DNA of 64,000 nucleotides from the NCBI GenBank assembly GCA_011032825.1, contig JAADJZ010000010.1:310001-374000 (forward strand), given 5' to 3'. Under the pieces are notes generated by a model, which did not search any database, had not been told where the DNA came from, and saw only the letters and a list, made by a program, of their open reading frames with translations. Below are positions 11,061 through 21,703 of the stretch, piece by piece. The position numbers and the translations under genes are program-made. How positions within the stretch are numbered: the first letter of the stretch is position 1; the number at the start of each line of letters is the position of its first letter. Source of the stretch: Massariosphaeria phaeospora (taxonomy: Eukaryota; Ascomycota; Dothideomycetes; Pleosporales).

Positions 11061-14000
11061 TCAGAACCCCTGCGGACCGAGACCTGGAAATGGCCTGCCG
11101 CCGAATCCTCCCACGGGCACGCTGTGGCCCGGGACGGGGCTGCCGATCTCACCCAATGTCGGAGGTGGGCCGCCGGCCTCGACAAACTTGATGTGGGAAA
11201 GCATGCCAGAGTTCGGGCCCGTCTCCTTGTATTCCAGAGACCCTCCACCGTTGGACGGATCGCCGAAGATATCACACGCTTCTTTGACTTCGTGAGACTG
11301 GATCGAGGGCTCGGTAGGTACACGAGTCGAGTCAACATGGTGCTGCACTTCGCTAGCCTCAAGGTAACCGTCCGCAGAGGGCTGTCGAACCGCCAACACC
11401 TTGCATGCGTGGCACACCATGCGTCGTATCCAGACAATTCGCGGCTCATTAGGTCGTGGCGCCCCTAAGATAGGGAATTGATTGCTGAACAAACCCGATG
11501 TAGGTGAATTGCCCCAACCTGGCGCACCGGTCATGGGGAATGGCATAGGCGGTGTTCCCCACACACTTCCAGCATTGCTCGAACCCCCAAAGGGCGCATA
11601 CGAATCGGCCCTCGGCTGACCCAGCCCATCTGAGAATCCGAACCCGAGTGTACTGGCCCCCAGTGAAGGGTGCTGCTGCAAGCTCGTTCGACGAGGCACC
11701 TCTTGGTACTCTGGTATGTCTTCTTCATCGTCTAACAGAGCTTTGCTACCGAGATGGTTTGCAAGATCGTCAATATCAGGGCCCGGGTGTCGCCTATTCT
11801 CCTCGTGAGGCTTTACGCTTGACGGACGCTGAATGGGTGCTGGGCGCTGAATGGGCTGTGCTTGCGGAGCCACAACGGGACTCTCCATGTTTGGCTTCTC
11901 GAACGAGCCTGATGTTTGCCGTGTATGCGCGGGAATACCCATACCAAATCCGGGTATCTGGTTTGGTGCGCCAAAGCCGGGCATAGGGCCAAACCCTGGG
12001 GGGCCATCCATGGGAAACCCGCGTCCTATCGACATGGGGCTTGGTGCATGCATGCCAGGCGGTGGAAAGGGACGGAAATTCGCAGGACCAGGTTGCGGTG
12101 GGAATAACGGCATGTTGTGGCGTGGACCCATCATACTAGGCAACATTGAGCCTTGCCCATGAGGAAAACCATTCAGGCCTGGCGGCATGTTGATCCCCAT
12201 CCCTGTCGGCCCTTGCATCCCTGGTGGTGGTCCCATCGGAGGCATGGTAGGTACGGGCTGAGAGTGAAGAATCTGATTCGGCTGCTGTAAACTAGGGGGC
12301 TTCGTCAATATGGACTTCGGCATTATTGGGTTATGTATTTGCGAGTTAGGAGACATGGACTTGCTGGTCGCGGGTATAGCGTGCGAGTTCTTGGGGGACG
12401 ATCCGTGAGAGCCCTGTTGAGAACTCTGGCGAGGGCGGTTAGGAGTAGGCGCCTTTGGAACGACCGGAGTAACGTGCGGCGAAGGGAATCCGGAAGAGGA
12501 AGACTGTTTTAGTAGCTGCGGAGGTAGAGCAACAGCCACTGATTGTGATACCTTCTTGTTGATAGTCGCATTCTGGGTCGCAGCAACATGCTCCTCTTTT
12601 CGGGGACGCTCCTTTTCTGTCTTAGCCTTGGCTTCGCGCTCCTTTCGATCCTTGTCCTCTCGAGCTTTCTTCTCGCGAGCTTCACTCTCCTTTGCTTCCC
12701 GCTCCTCGCGATCCTTTCGCTTCGCGTCATCTCGGGTCTTCTTCTCTTGAGCTTTCTGCTCTCTGGCTTTCCTCTCAGCTTCCTGCTGACGGTCGCGCTC
12801 CTCTTGCTGTCGCTTTAGGCGCTCCGTTTCTTTTCGCTGTTTCTCTTCCTCTTGAACCTTCCGATCTGCTTCTTTTTTCTTACGCTGTTCGTCCTTCTTC
12901 CTCCGCTGCTCCTCTAACCGCTTCTCTTCAGCCGCCTTGACTTCAGCTTCCTTGGCGGCAATTTCGGCTTCCTTGCGCGCCTGCACCTCAGCCTTGGCCT
13001 GCTTCTGCTTATCTTTCTTCTCCTTACGCTTTTGGGCCTCCTTTGCCTTTTTGGCTTCTTTTGCCTCTTTTTTGTCGTCCTCCTCGGCTAGTTCCTCGAG
13101 AAGTCTCTGCTGGCGTTCTGCGGCGACCTTTTCACGGTATGCTTGAAGTACACGCTGTTCGAACATGCGAGCGGCGAAGATCTGGAACATGCGCCGGCCT
13201 TCTTCCATGCGTTGCTCCTCCGTCATGATGTCCTGTAACCCGGTTAGCCCACGATGAATACGCTTAAGTACAATACGGACATCTTCATCATCATCTTCTT
13301 CTTCGCCATCGTCGTTGTCATAGTCCCCCTCGTTGTCCTCGTCGTCTTCATAGTCATCTTCTTCTTCAGGCTGAGGGGCATGGTTATGAGAGCTATGGGA
13401 CCTGTACATGCTCGGATGAGCTGCGTACTGAGCTTCCTCCTCCCGTTGCATCCTGCGCTCGGCGAGTTGCTCCATCATCTCGATGAACTTCTTTCCGTCG
13501 TTCTTCAGTAGATCGTCCGCGACTGTCAAGATACCGCCTATATTGGTCAGTTGCTTCCACATGTCCGCCAAGACTTTGTTCGTTACCTTTGACTTGTAGA
13601 CTGCTACCAAACTGGAGAAAGTCTGCAGCTTCAGGAGGTGGTAAGCTTGGTTCCTCTGAGCTGTAGTCTTCTCCAGATGATCCCTCACTCTGCGAATAGT
13701 CTTGGTCTTCGTCGTCTTCATCGCCTTGAGACAGGTCGTCGGGCTCGTCGTAGTGACCGGGCGGGGGGTGTGTGGTCATCATCGGGCGGGTATGGGGTGC
13801 ACTGGAAGTATGGCGGTAATTAGCAGGTGGAAGGAGAGCACCGATATCTTGCTGGTTCGCGTACTGCTCGAGTTCCTCGTAATAGGCATCATACAAGACC
13901 TCCAATTCCTCCTCAATAGCTGTGCGCTTCCGTCCGCACACCGTACAGCTGCAGGAGTGCTTCTGCTGCTCCTTCATTTTGCGTAGGACCGCTTCCTTTT

Positions 14001-14622
14001 CGATTTTAACCAGCGACTTGCGCTCGTCTTCGCCGAGGGAAAGCCAGAACTCCCTGATCCGCTCGCGCTCCTCCATGGTGGACGTGTTCCATATGCGGTC
14101 TTTGGTTTGGCCAGACCTGCGGGGCGCCTCGAAATCGGAGGGTGGCGGGGGCGCGGGGTGATGGCGCGGCGCGGCGATGTAGGGAGGCTGATGGGCTCCG
14201 GAGACAGGCCTCTTTTTCTTGCTGGCTTTCTTGCCAGCAGCCGCGGGCGCTGAGGCGCTTGAGTAGCCCGCCGAGTAGTGGCCGTTGGTGCCGTACGCCT
14301 CTTCATAGTGCGCCTCGTCCTCGTCCGAGTAGAAATCACCCTCTTCTTCATAGTGCGGCTCGCCGAGCTCAGGGCTTGCAAACTGTGATACACCCTGTCG
14401 GATCGCGTGCAGATAGGCCTCGGCCGCGGTTTGGCTGGGCGGCGGGACCCCATTGCTCGACGTGGCTGGCTGCCTCTGCGTCTCGGCTGCGAGCTTTGCG
14501 GCCTGTTTCTCCCGTCGCTTCTGCTTCTTGCGGTTCACAGCGCCGGGTGCGAGGGAATGTGCGCCTGCGACGCCGTTGGGGGCAGCCGTGGTTGCGGCGG
14601 CGTCTCTCGTGCCTTGGGCCAT
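11061..14622 (-). CDS. NST1: NST1-like stress response protein
   Basis: Predicted 1,170-aa protein of the fungal NST1 family, which is linked genetically to salt tolerance; its biochemistry is unknown. Two exons (14622-13587 and 13537-11061) join as [22 protein letters not shown], a family block. Order of parts: basic N-terminus with [18 protein letters not shown]; acidic Glu/Tyr region; conserved block with [18 protein letters not shown] (a CxCxxC motif); [22 protein letters not shown]; acidic stretch; a very long charged coiled coil rich in Glu, Lys, Arg and Ala (roughly residues 520-720); then a Pro/Gly/Met-rich tail. The start is the ATG of [12 protein letters not shown]. The frame stays open upstream to 14952, so an N-terminal extension is possible but looks like low-complexity read-through. 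Confidence 0.88.
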
Positions 14623-15666
14623 GAGAGCGAGGTCCGGGCGGATCGGGGTCGTGCTGGAGCTGGCTGTTAGCTGCCGTTGCAGAGGGCAATTCCGGCGGGC
14701 GGGTGGGTGGTGGCAGAGAGGGCAGGAGGTCCGGACGACAAAAGTGAAGGGTTGGGGGACCCCTCCACGGGCTGCAACGTACGGTGAAGGAAACGGAAGA
14801 GCGGCAATCTCCGCACGGGCGCGGTGTAGAGTGCTGCGAGGGAGGCGGTCGGCGGGTTCAAACGCTCGCGCGGGCCGGGAACAGGAAGCGGTGGGCGGGT
14901 CGTCGTGGTCGGGCGCGGTGCAGCAGAGGTGCTTTCGAGGTTGGCACATCAAGGTGCCTTCTTAGCGTGTCGGCAAGACCCGCATCGGCTTACTGTTCCT
15001 GCGAGCTGCCCAGTGCCCAGTGCCCAGTGCCAGCTGCTAGCTTTCCACCGCCGGCCACTCCAAGAGCCTGAGCCTCTGCTGCCCTCAACACCGCGCCCCC
15101 CGACAAGCCAGCACACGAGACAACGAGACACAACGACACACTCGCCCTCCCGTGATTTCAGTCCAGCCGCCCTCGCTCAGCCTGCGCCGTGCCCCGCCGT
15201 GCGTGCCCGCTGCCCGCTGCCCGCTGCTCGTCCTCGTCCTCGTCCTCGTCATTACTAAAGGCCGCCCCTGCATCACCCCAGCCGCTTCCCTGGCCGTCGC
15301 AGCAATCACACCCATTGCCCCCCTCCTACGCACACGCTGCACCACCTCGCTGTCGCTCTCGTCGCCCGGCTCCAACGCGCGAGCTGCCTCTTGTAGCGTC
15401 TCCCTGCCTCACCCTACGGCCTCCCGCCATCACCTCGCCAGCCCCGACGGCGAGATTTGCGGTCTCGGACTGAGACAGCCGGGCTCGACAACCGCTCAAT
15501 TGCAAGCACACTGCGTCGCATACCCGCGAACGTAGAGCGTACACAGCGCCGAGAGACCACGACCCTGCCTTTGCGGACCTGCGTACCTCGACCCTTTCCC
15601 GACACCTAGCCGAGCCGTGCTTCCACATCTACAACAATCGCAATTGTGGCTACCTCGCAAGACACA
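14623..15666. promoter_or_regulatory. Divergent upstream region of NST1 and RHO2
   Basis: About 1 kb between two divergently transcribed genes, so it should carry both promoters and 5' UTRs. It is GC- and CT-rich, with short tandem runs: CAGTGCC copies near 15010-15030, and TGCCCGC and CTCGTC repeats near 15205-15250. No single binding site can be assigned. Confidence 0.5.
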
Positions 15667-16817
15667 ATGGCACAGAACGGCGAGCCTGTAATGCGGAGGT
15701 GAGTGCGAATTCCATTCCTCGACATCGATATCAGTTTTCCCCTGCAGTGTAGCTTCAACTATGTCCATGACAAGTTCACTACCCCTCCGTCGTCCACATT
15801 TCTCTCTTCTCTCTAGTGCTGCATCACGAGTCTATTTCGCACTGCGTCTCATCTGTTGCTGCATCTGAGTTGCTTTGTCATTTTCGGGATGCGCTGCACA
15901 AAAGTTGCCGAGAGCAAATGCTTGGGAGCTGTCGCAACCCCGGCCATGCGCGATAACCTGCATTTGCATTGGTGTCCCCGATCCTCGACACACTTGCCTA
16001 AAAATAGATCCCTGTGCATGGCTCCCATGTCCACTGTTTTATCGTCTCGGATGCGCTCTCTTCCTATTGAGCTTCCTTTTTATCAAGACCACCATCTTGT
16101 TGCTTCGCTTTACACCTGTTGCTCGCGTCATTGTTCTACCACCCCCGATTTGGTGAAACTTGACTTGGTGTAATCTGCTGACCTGATTATCAATAGGAAG
16201 TTGGTCATCATCGGCGACGGAGCTTGTGGAAAGACCAGTCTTCTGAGTGTCTTTACCTTGGGCTACTTCCCCACTGTAAGTTCCTGCTCAGTTCTACGGG
16301 CTCCCCAACCAAACTAACATACATCCAGCGATATGTGCCGACAGTCTTTGAGAATTACGTGACAGACTGCAGAGTGGACGGCAAATCGGTCCAGCTAGCG
16401 CTCTGGGATACTGCCGGACAGGAAGACTACGAGCGCCTACGTCCACTAGCTTACTCGAAGGCGCATGTGATCCTTATCGGCTTCTCTGTTGATTCGCCGG
16501 ATTCACTGGAAAATGTGAAGCACAAGTGGGCAGAAGAGGCCCGGGAACGATGTCCAGGTGTGCCGATCATACTGATTGGCCTGAAGAAAGATCTTCGCGA
16601 GGATCCGCTTGCCCAGGAAGAGATGCGGAAGAAATCCCTCAAGTTCACCACTACCAAAGCTGGCAGCGACATGAAGGAAGTGATTGGTGCACGAAAGTAT
16701 CTCGAATGCTCCTCACTGACCGGCGATGGCGTTGACGACGTGTTTGAGGCTGCAACCCGCGCCGCTCTTCTATCCGTGGACAAGAAGGAGCGTAGCGGCT
16801 GCTGTGTCATTCTGTAA
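15667..16817 (+). CDS. RHO2: Rho-family GTPase, Rho2 type
   Basis: Membrane-anchored small GTPase; fungal Rho2 acts in cell-wall integrity and polarity signalling. Exons 15667-15698, 16197-16275 and 16329-16817 give 199 aa. Visible motifs: P-loop GDGACGKTS (about 17-25), effector region [10 protein letters not shown], switch [22 protein letters not shown] at the NKxD position, [20 protein letters not shown], and C-terminal CVIL, a CaaX box whose final Leu predicts geranylgeranylation. [20 protein letters not shown] and [18 protein letters not shown] fit Rho2 rather than Rho1, Rho3 or Cdc42. The first intron (498 bp) is unusually long for this window. The start sits in ACACAATGG and reads [17 protein letters not shown]. 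Confidence 0.95.
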
Positions 16818-17450
16818 AGCGATTTGTCTACTTCGATGCATCTGGGCGGCGTTGTTCGGGCGTTCTGATCCAACTGGACTGCTTGCTGATTCGGCGTTTA
16901 CTCAGCGTCTACCGGTTCTCTGCATAATTTCAGCACTTCCTCCGTCTTTGTCTTTTGCGGTCGGGGAGGGAAAAGTAGTGTACGGCGAGATCAGAGATTC
17001 TGCTTGGTGGTTCCAATGGACATATTGAGCAAGGGGAATTTTCTGCTGCGACTGCGATATGGACTGGCTGACGATCTTCATGACTTGTCATCTTACACTC
17101 ATTATTATCATGTGCATTCTTGTTTTCACGAATCGCGGTGGAGGATGGCATGCGGGGTGGGGACTCGACATGTACTCGTGTGTACGTGGAGCGTTAATAT
17201 CAATATCAAGAGACCGATCGTCGACCTTGTAAATATCACCGTTCTACCGCAACTTGTGATTGATGGTCGCTGCACCCACCAGGCTGCGTAGGTGTCTATT
17301 AGTCAACCTCAGAATACTTTTCATGTACACCATATCATACAGCCCTCCCTATAAACACACCCTCAACAGTACACATAGCACGACTCCCCCTCACAATACA
17401 AATGAGGCTCCCTTTGAGCATCCGCGCGAACTTTTATACCTAATTCCCCC
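16818..17450. other. Convergent 3' region between RHO2 and mL40
   Basis: Holds the 3' ends of both convergent genes. The only notable element is copy 3 of the dispersed repeat at its right edge, next to the mL40 stop codon. Confidence 0.5.
17395..17440 (+). repeat. Dispersed 40-bp element, copy 3
   Basis: AATACAAATGAGGCTCCCTT continuing TGAGCATCCGCGCGAACTTTTATACC. It ends about 10 bp beyond the mL40 stop, so it may be transcribed in the mL40 3' UTR in antisense orientation. Confidence 0.8.
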
Positions 17451-18145
17451 TCACACCTGCCTCGTCCACCCCACATTCCAGCCCTCCCGCCCCGGAAAAT
17501 CCGTCTGCGTCCTCGCATACTCAACCGGCACGCTCCCCCACACGCCCCTCTTCAACATGGCCCCGCGATACAACCTGCCCACCTCGCGACCCCTCGTCCC
17601 CAACCGCCCCGCATCAGGTCCCTGCCCTCCGCCCTCCGTATCCGACACGCGCATCCCCTGGTCGTCCAGCAGGCGCAGGTGCTCGCACGCCGCGCGCATC
17701 GACTCGTACTGCCGCTCGAGGTCGCGCTCCTCGGCCCAGCGCCGCTTGCGCAGGAACAGCAGCCAGGCGCGGTGGATGGTCCAGTGGCGCAGGGAGCGCA
17801 GGCGCGAGAGGCGGAGCGGGCGTGGCGTCAGTGGGTGCTGCAGGTGGTAGCGGATCTGGGCTAAGGGAGGAGTGGAGGGTTAGTCGATGATTTTGGGGTT
17901 TTTTTGATCTGCTTGCGTGTGCGGGTACGTGGGGAGAGCAGAGACGTACTGATGCGTGGGTCGGTCGTGTTTTTGGCTCCTTTGCTGCGTTTTTGGAGGC
18001 GTGTGGTTGTGGAGAAGGGGGATGTGGGGGATGGTGCGTTGGTGGGTCGTGGGGTGGTTTGCGCGGAGCGGTGTAGGAGGTTTGGAGTGCGGAATTGAGG
18101 GGAGCCGAGGGGGCGGAAGAGCGGGCGGAGGGTTGAGAGGTTCAT
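17451..18145 (-). CDS. MRPL28: Mitochondrial large-subunit ribosomal protein mL40
   Basis: Predicted 201-aa nuclear-encoded mitoribosomal protein (yeast MRPL28, bL/mL40 class). Exons 18145-17950 and 17860-17451 join as DPRI-T-QIRYHLQHPLTPRPLRLSRLR, the conserved core. The N-terminus (MNLSTLRPLFRPLGSP...) is basic and hydroxylated without acidic residues, as expected for a mitochondrial presequence. The C-terminal VPVEYARTQTDFPGREGWN is also typical of the family. An upstream in-frame extension to 18259 exists, but the chosen ATG gives the better presequence. The family call is from remembered sequence pattern. Confidence 0.85.
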
Positions 18146-18549
18146 GGTGGATGGTGGGGAGGGCCAATGGCTGTTGTGGGGTGTGGATGCGCTGGGATGA
18201 GGGATGTGCTTTCGTGTTGAGATTTTGGAGATGGACGGTATCACGTGAAAACTAGGCAAGTTCGGGGTTAGTGCGTAGAATACGACCTCGAGATCCTTCC
18301 CACGTTCTTCTTCAGCTCACCAACAATATTGAACGGTACTGAATCCTTTTATTATGTACGGCGTCTTCCCGGATCACGCGAAAACTTTCTATCTCGCTGG
18401 ATCTAGGAGCTAAATAGCAGCTTTGTGGATAAATAACCGTCTTTCAGGCGTCATTTATCTCATCTTTTTATGTTCGAGCCCCTGCTGCTCCATCCTCGCT
18501 GGTATAAACCTCGACGAACGGCAGGTATCTGATCCCCATATCCCTAGTT
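18146..18549. other. Intergenic boundary of the first conserved block
   Basis: mL40 promoter side on the left and the 5' flank of the broken Ras-like gene on the right. No feature seen; base composition turns more AT-rich from about 18300. Confidence 0.45.
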
Positions 18550-21200
18550 ATGTATCGAAAAGAGTACACAGTGACGGTCATGGGGGCAGCAGGTGTGGGC
18601 AAGACATCCTTCATTTCGCAAGTGAGTGATACGACAATATGTCCCTAAGCATGGAACCTTACACATCGCAGTTCATCTCGGGAATTTTTCCGCACGAAGA
18701 TGATCCGACTATGGATCTATCGAACCGCAAATTGTGCTTGGTCGACGACGAAAGAGTTCTCTTCGACATTCTGAATACCGCTAGCATGGAAGAGTGTTCA
18801 GCCATGCTCGAAGTGTGTATGGAGAGGTGCGAAGTTATGATCATCATATACTCCATCACGAACCGAGAAAGCTTTCTTCATGTTTCTACGTTCGGACACA
18901 ATCTTCTCCAATTAAAGAAGAAAGACTATTTTCCAATGTTAGTCGTGGGTACGCGCTCAGACGAACATCATGAACGCGAGGTCTCAACAGAGGAAGGCAT
19001 GGCCTTTGCTTCTCAAAATCGGTGCGGATTTTTGGAAGCATCTACAAAATCCAATCATAATATCGAAAAAGCATTCTATGATATAGCGCACGAGATCCGC
19101 CAGTACAGTCGAGATCATCCGCCACTTCCGCATCGAGTGCCGTCTACGCGTCGCAAAATTCGGTCTTTTCTCTCCCGGAATCTGTCAGTTTCTTCATTGA
19201 TAGATAGATTCAAGTCTTCAAAACCAGAGTGGCATTTGGACCCAGACACTGAGGTCGTCCGGCAGCAGACGCTGAATAGGATGCTGATCGAGGGTGCTAG
19301 AAGAAACGATAAACGCCGAGTGGGGAAACTTTTGACCGGAGGTGCAGATGTAGCTGCACAACCTGGTGTTGAGGGCAATGCTTTACACGTCGCAGCGGTA
19401 ATCGGTCATTTGGATATGGTGACTATACTCCTCAAAGACGACGCTAAAGTACATGCCTAGGAATTAACTCAGCCTTGCATCTGGCTGCGCTTGAAGGTCA
19501 CGCCGACATTGTTTCTCTGTTGCTGCGACGAGGAGCGCTCGTCGATAATCCGTGCGAAATGTACGGTACCGCCTTAGTGGCTGCATCCTGAAGAGGACAT
19601 ACCAGAACAGCTCGACTCCTCTTAGAGTAGGGTGCTAACGTCACAGGCGCCTTTGGAAGCAGCTTTCACGCCTCTGCAATGCTCGGCAAAGCAGACTTGC
19701 CGCTCTTCTGCATGACTGGGGAGCACAGATTGACAGTCGAGGGATCAAATTGCGTCCTTTGCCGGAAAGCTAGAGCTAGTCAAGCTCCTTCTGGATAGAG
19801 GGGCATATATCAAGATTGGAGGTGGGAAATATCGCCGGGCGTTGAACGTTGCGCTTGTGCAAGGACATTTTGACACTATGGACTTACTGATTGAGAGAGG
19901 AGCCGCCACAGAGGATGAATACATCATCGATGGAATCGACGGTCCCATCGCTCTCGACAATCCTTCGCTACATTCATCACCATCGTCGGAGGCGACTGAT
20001 CAACAACCCGCGATACAGGAAGACTCACTGCCGGAGGGTGCTTCGAATCAACAGTTCAATCGACTAGCTCATATCGATCGGTCAAAGAGTGAACGCCCGA
20101 ATACACACCAAAACTTAGATGAAGAGTCCACTGTCTCTAACGTGGATAGACCTTGGTCACCAATTCCACCAAATATCTCAAATCCCGCTCGATCTCCGTT
20201 GCGAAAATCTGTCTCAGGTACGCCGAGCGCAGTCAGTAGACCGATCCTACCGCTAGATCACATGGAGTACGAGAGCGCTGATCAGATGCCTTTTTGTGGG
20301 ATTTGCAACTCGGACAGAGGCTCATATGGGATCGTAGATGAGAAGGACCTTTCTGACTTCGACGGACCACATATCACCTACGCTCAAAAGACCCTCTAAA
20401 ACACCGGCGCTCAGCACATCTATCGCATGATTCAAGACGAGATTGACCTACTCAAGCGGCTACAACACAAACACACAGTCGAAGTAGTGACGACTTACTC
20501 CTTCGGCCAGCGGTACGCTATCTTCATGTCTCTAGTCGCGTCGCCGACATAGATCTGAACAGCGTCTTTGCCAGCGCCCACTCCGAGCAGAAGATGTTGC
20601 GCTGGTTCGGCTGCTTAGCCGCGTACATGCACTCCCAAACATACGCCACCGCGACATCGAACCAGTAAACATGCTCGGCAAAGGCGAAGACGTCTTGTTC
20701 GCAGACTTCGGCATTGCCGAGGACTTCTCCCAAGACAACACAACCTCATCTATAGGCACCGTCCACGCAAAATCCTACATGTACTGCGCCCCTAAAGTCG
20801 CAGCCGAACAGCCCCGTGGATGCCTTGGGCATCCGACATCTACTCTCTCGGCTGCGTCTTCCTCGAACTAGCGACGGCGCTGAGCCCGTCAAACAACATC
20901 TCGCTCTCCACGCTCCACGCTCCACGACACCATCAAAGCAAAGACACTCGAGCCTACCACGCACAACCGTCTATAGTCCTGCCGTTCCTTATCGAGCTCT
21001 GCGGACCTGCGCGTGCTAGTCACGCTATGCATGGGAGTACCAAACAGCGATACGTCTTCATTTTCCAGTGCTGCTTTGCCATGCTTGCTGACATCCAGAG
21101 AGCGGCGCGGGCTACGGAAATACGTGCGTCCACATACACAGGGCAGTGTTGTGAAGCCGAGCCAGTCCGCAAAGAGGGGCTTGACCTTTTTCGGGTCTGA
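18550..21200 (+). pseudogene. Broken Ras-like GTPase / ankyrin-repeat / protein-kinase gene
   Basis: Three domains follow one another in one direction but in shifting frames. Exon 18550-18621 encodes MYRKEYTVTVMGAAGVGKTS (a P-loop) and splices (GTGAGT...TCGCAG) to 18672-19460, a divergent Ras-like domain: LFDILNTASMEE replaces DTAGQEE and VVGTRSDE replaces NKxD. An ankyrin repeat (GNALHVAAVIGHLDMVTILL) follows and the frame closes at TAG 19458. Ankyrin repeats resume in another frame (SALHLAALEGHADIVSLLLR) with TGA at 19589 and TAG at 19628, then again in ORF 19842-20399. A kinase domain in pieces follows: GSYGIVDE (Gly-rich loop), DEIDLLKRLQHKH, HRDIEPVNML near 20650, ADFGIAED near 20703, YMYCAPKV (APE degraded) and ASDIYSLGCVFLE near 20825, separated by frameshifts. 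The N-terminal Ras-ankyrin part alone (about 287 codons) could still be expressed. Confidence 0.75.
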
Positions 21201-21703
21201 CGGACGTTTTATCAGCATCGGTCCTGGGCCCAACTGGCTGCGGAACTGGAATATTAGTTTGCCCATGTCGTGATGAATCATGAGGACAATGGAACGCCTG
21301 CACAGTACGGATGATGCTAGCACTGCTCTCTACCGCCGTGTGCTGGGGTCATATCGTGGTAGGTCAAGAATATAGCATTCGCGCAAACTTTTACCCTGCT
21401 GTAGCTAGCAGAGTGTCCTATGCGCTAGCCGAGCTAGGTAAGTGCCGTGGACATTGGTTCGCTGGTGCCCAATTTCAAGGCGTTCCTAGACGCTGCTATA
21501 TGTATTTCCTTTGCTAACTGTAACTAGACTTAATATCTACTCAACTTTAGCCTAGTAAGAGTAAAATGACTATAAACTCAGTATAGATTTAGGAGAAGTG
21601 AGCAACCTGCCTATGAAACAACTCAGGAGACCTTTTTAGGGTATCTAATAAATCGTGCTTTGCGAGTTATAGTTCCTCAAAACAAAAGCAACTTTACTAC
21701 TCT
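21201..21703. other. AT-rich spacer in the pseudogene-rich pocket
   Basis: Tail of the broken kinase gene, copy 4 of the dispersed element, then an AT-rich stretch (about 21530-21710) without ORFs, possibly old RIP-altered DNA. Confidence 0.5.
21374..21396 (+). repeat. Dispersed 40-bp element, copy 4 (partial)
   Basis: Only the right half survives: AGCATTCGCGCAAACTTTTA then CCC. The left GAGGCTCC part is replaced by unrelated sequence. Confidence 0.75.
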
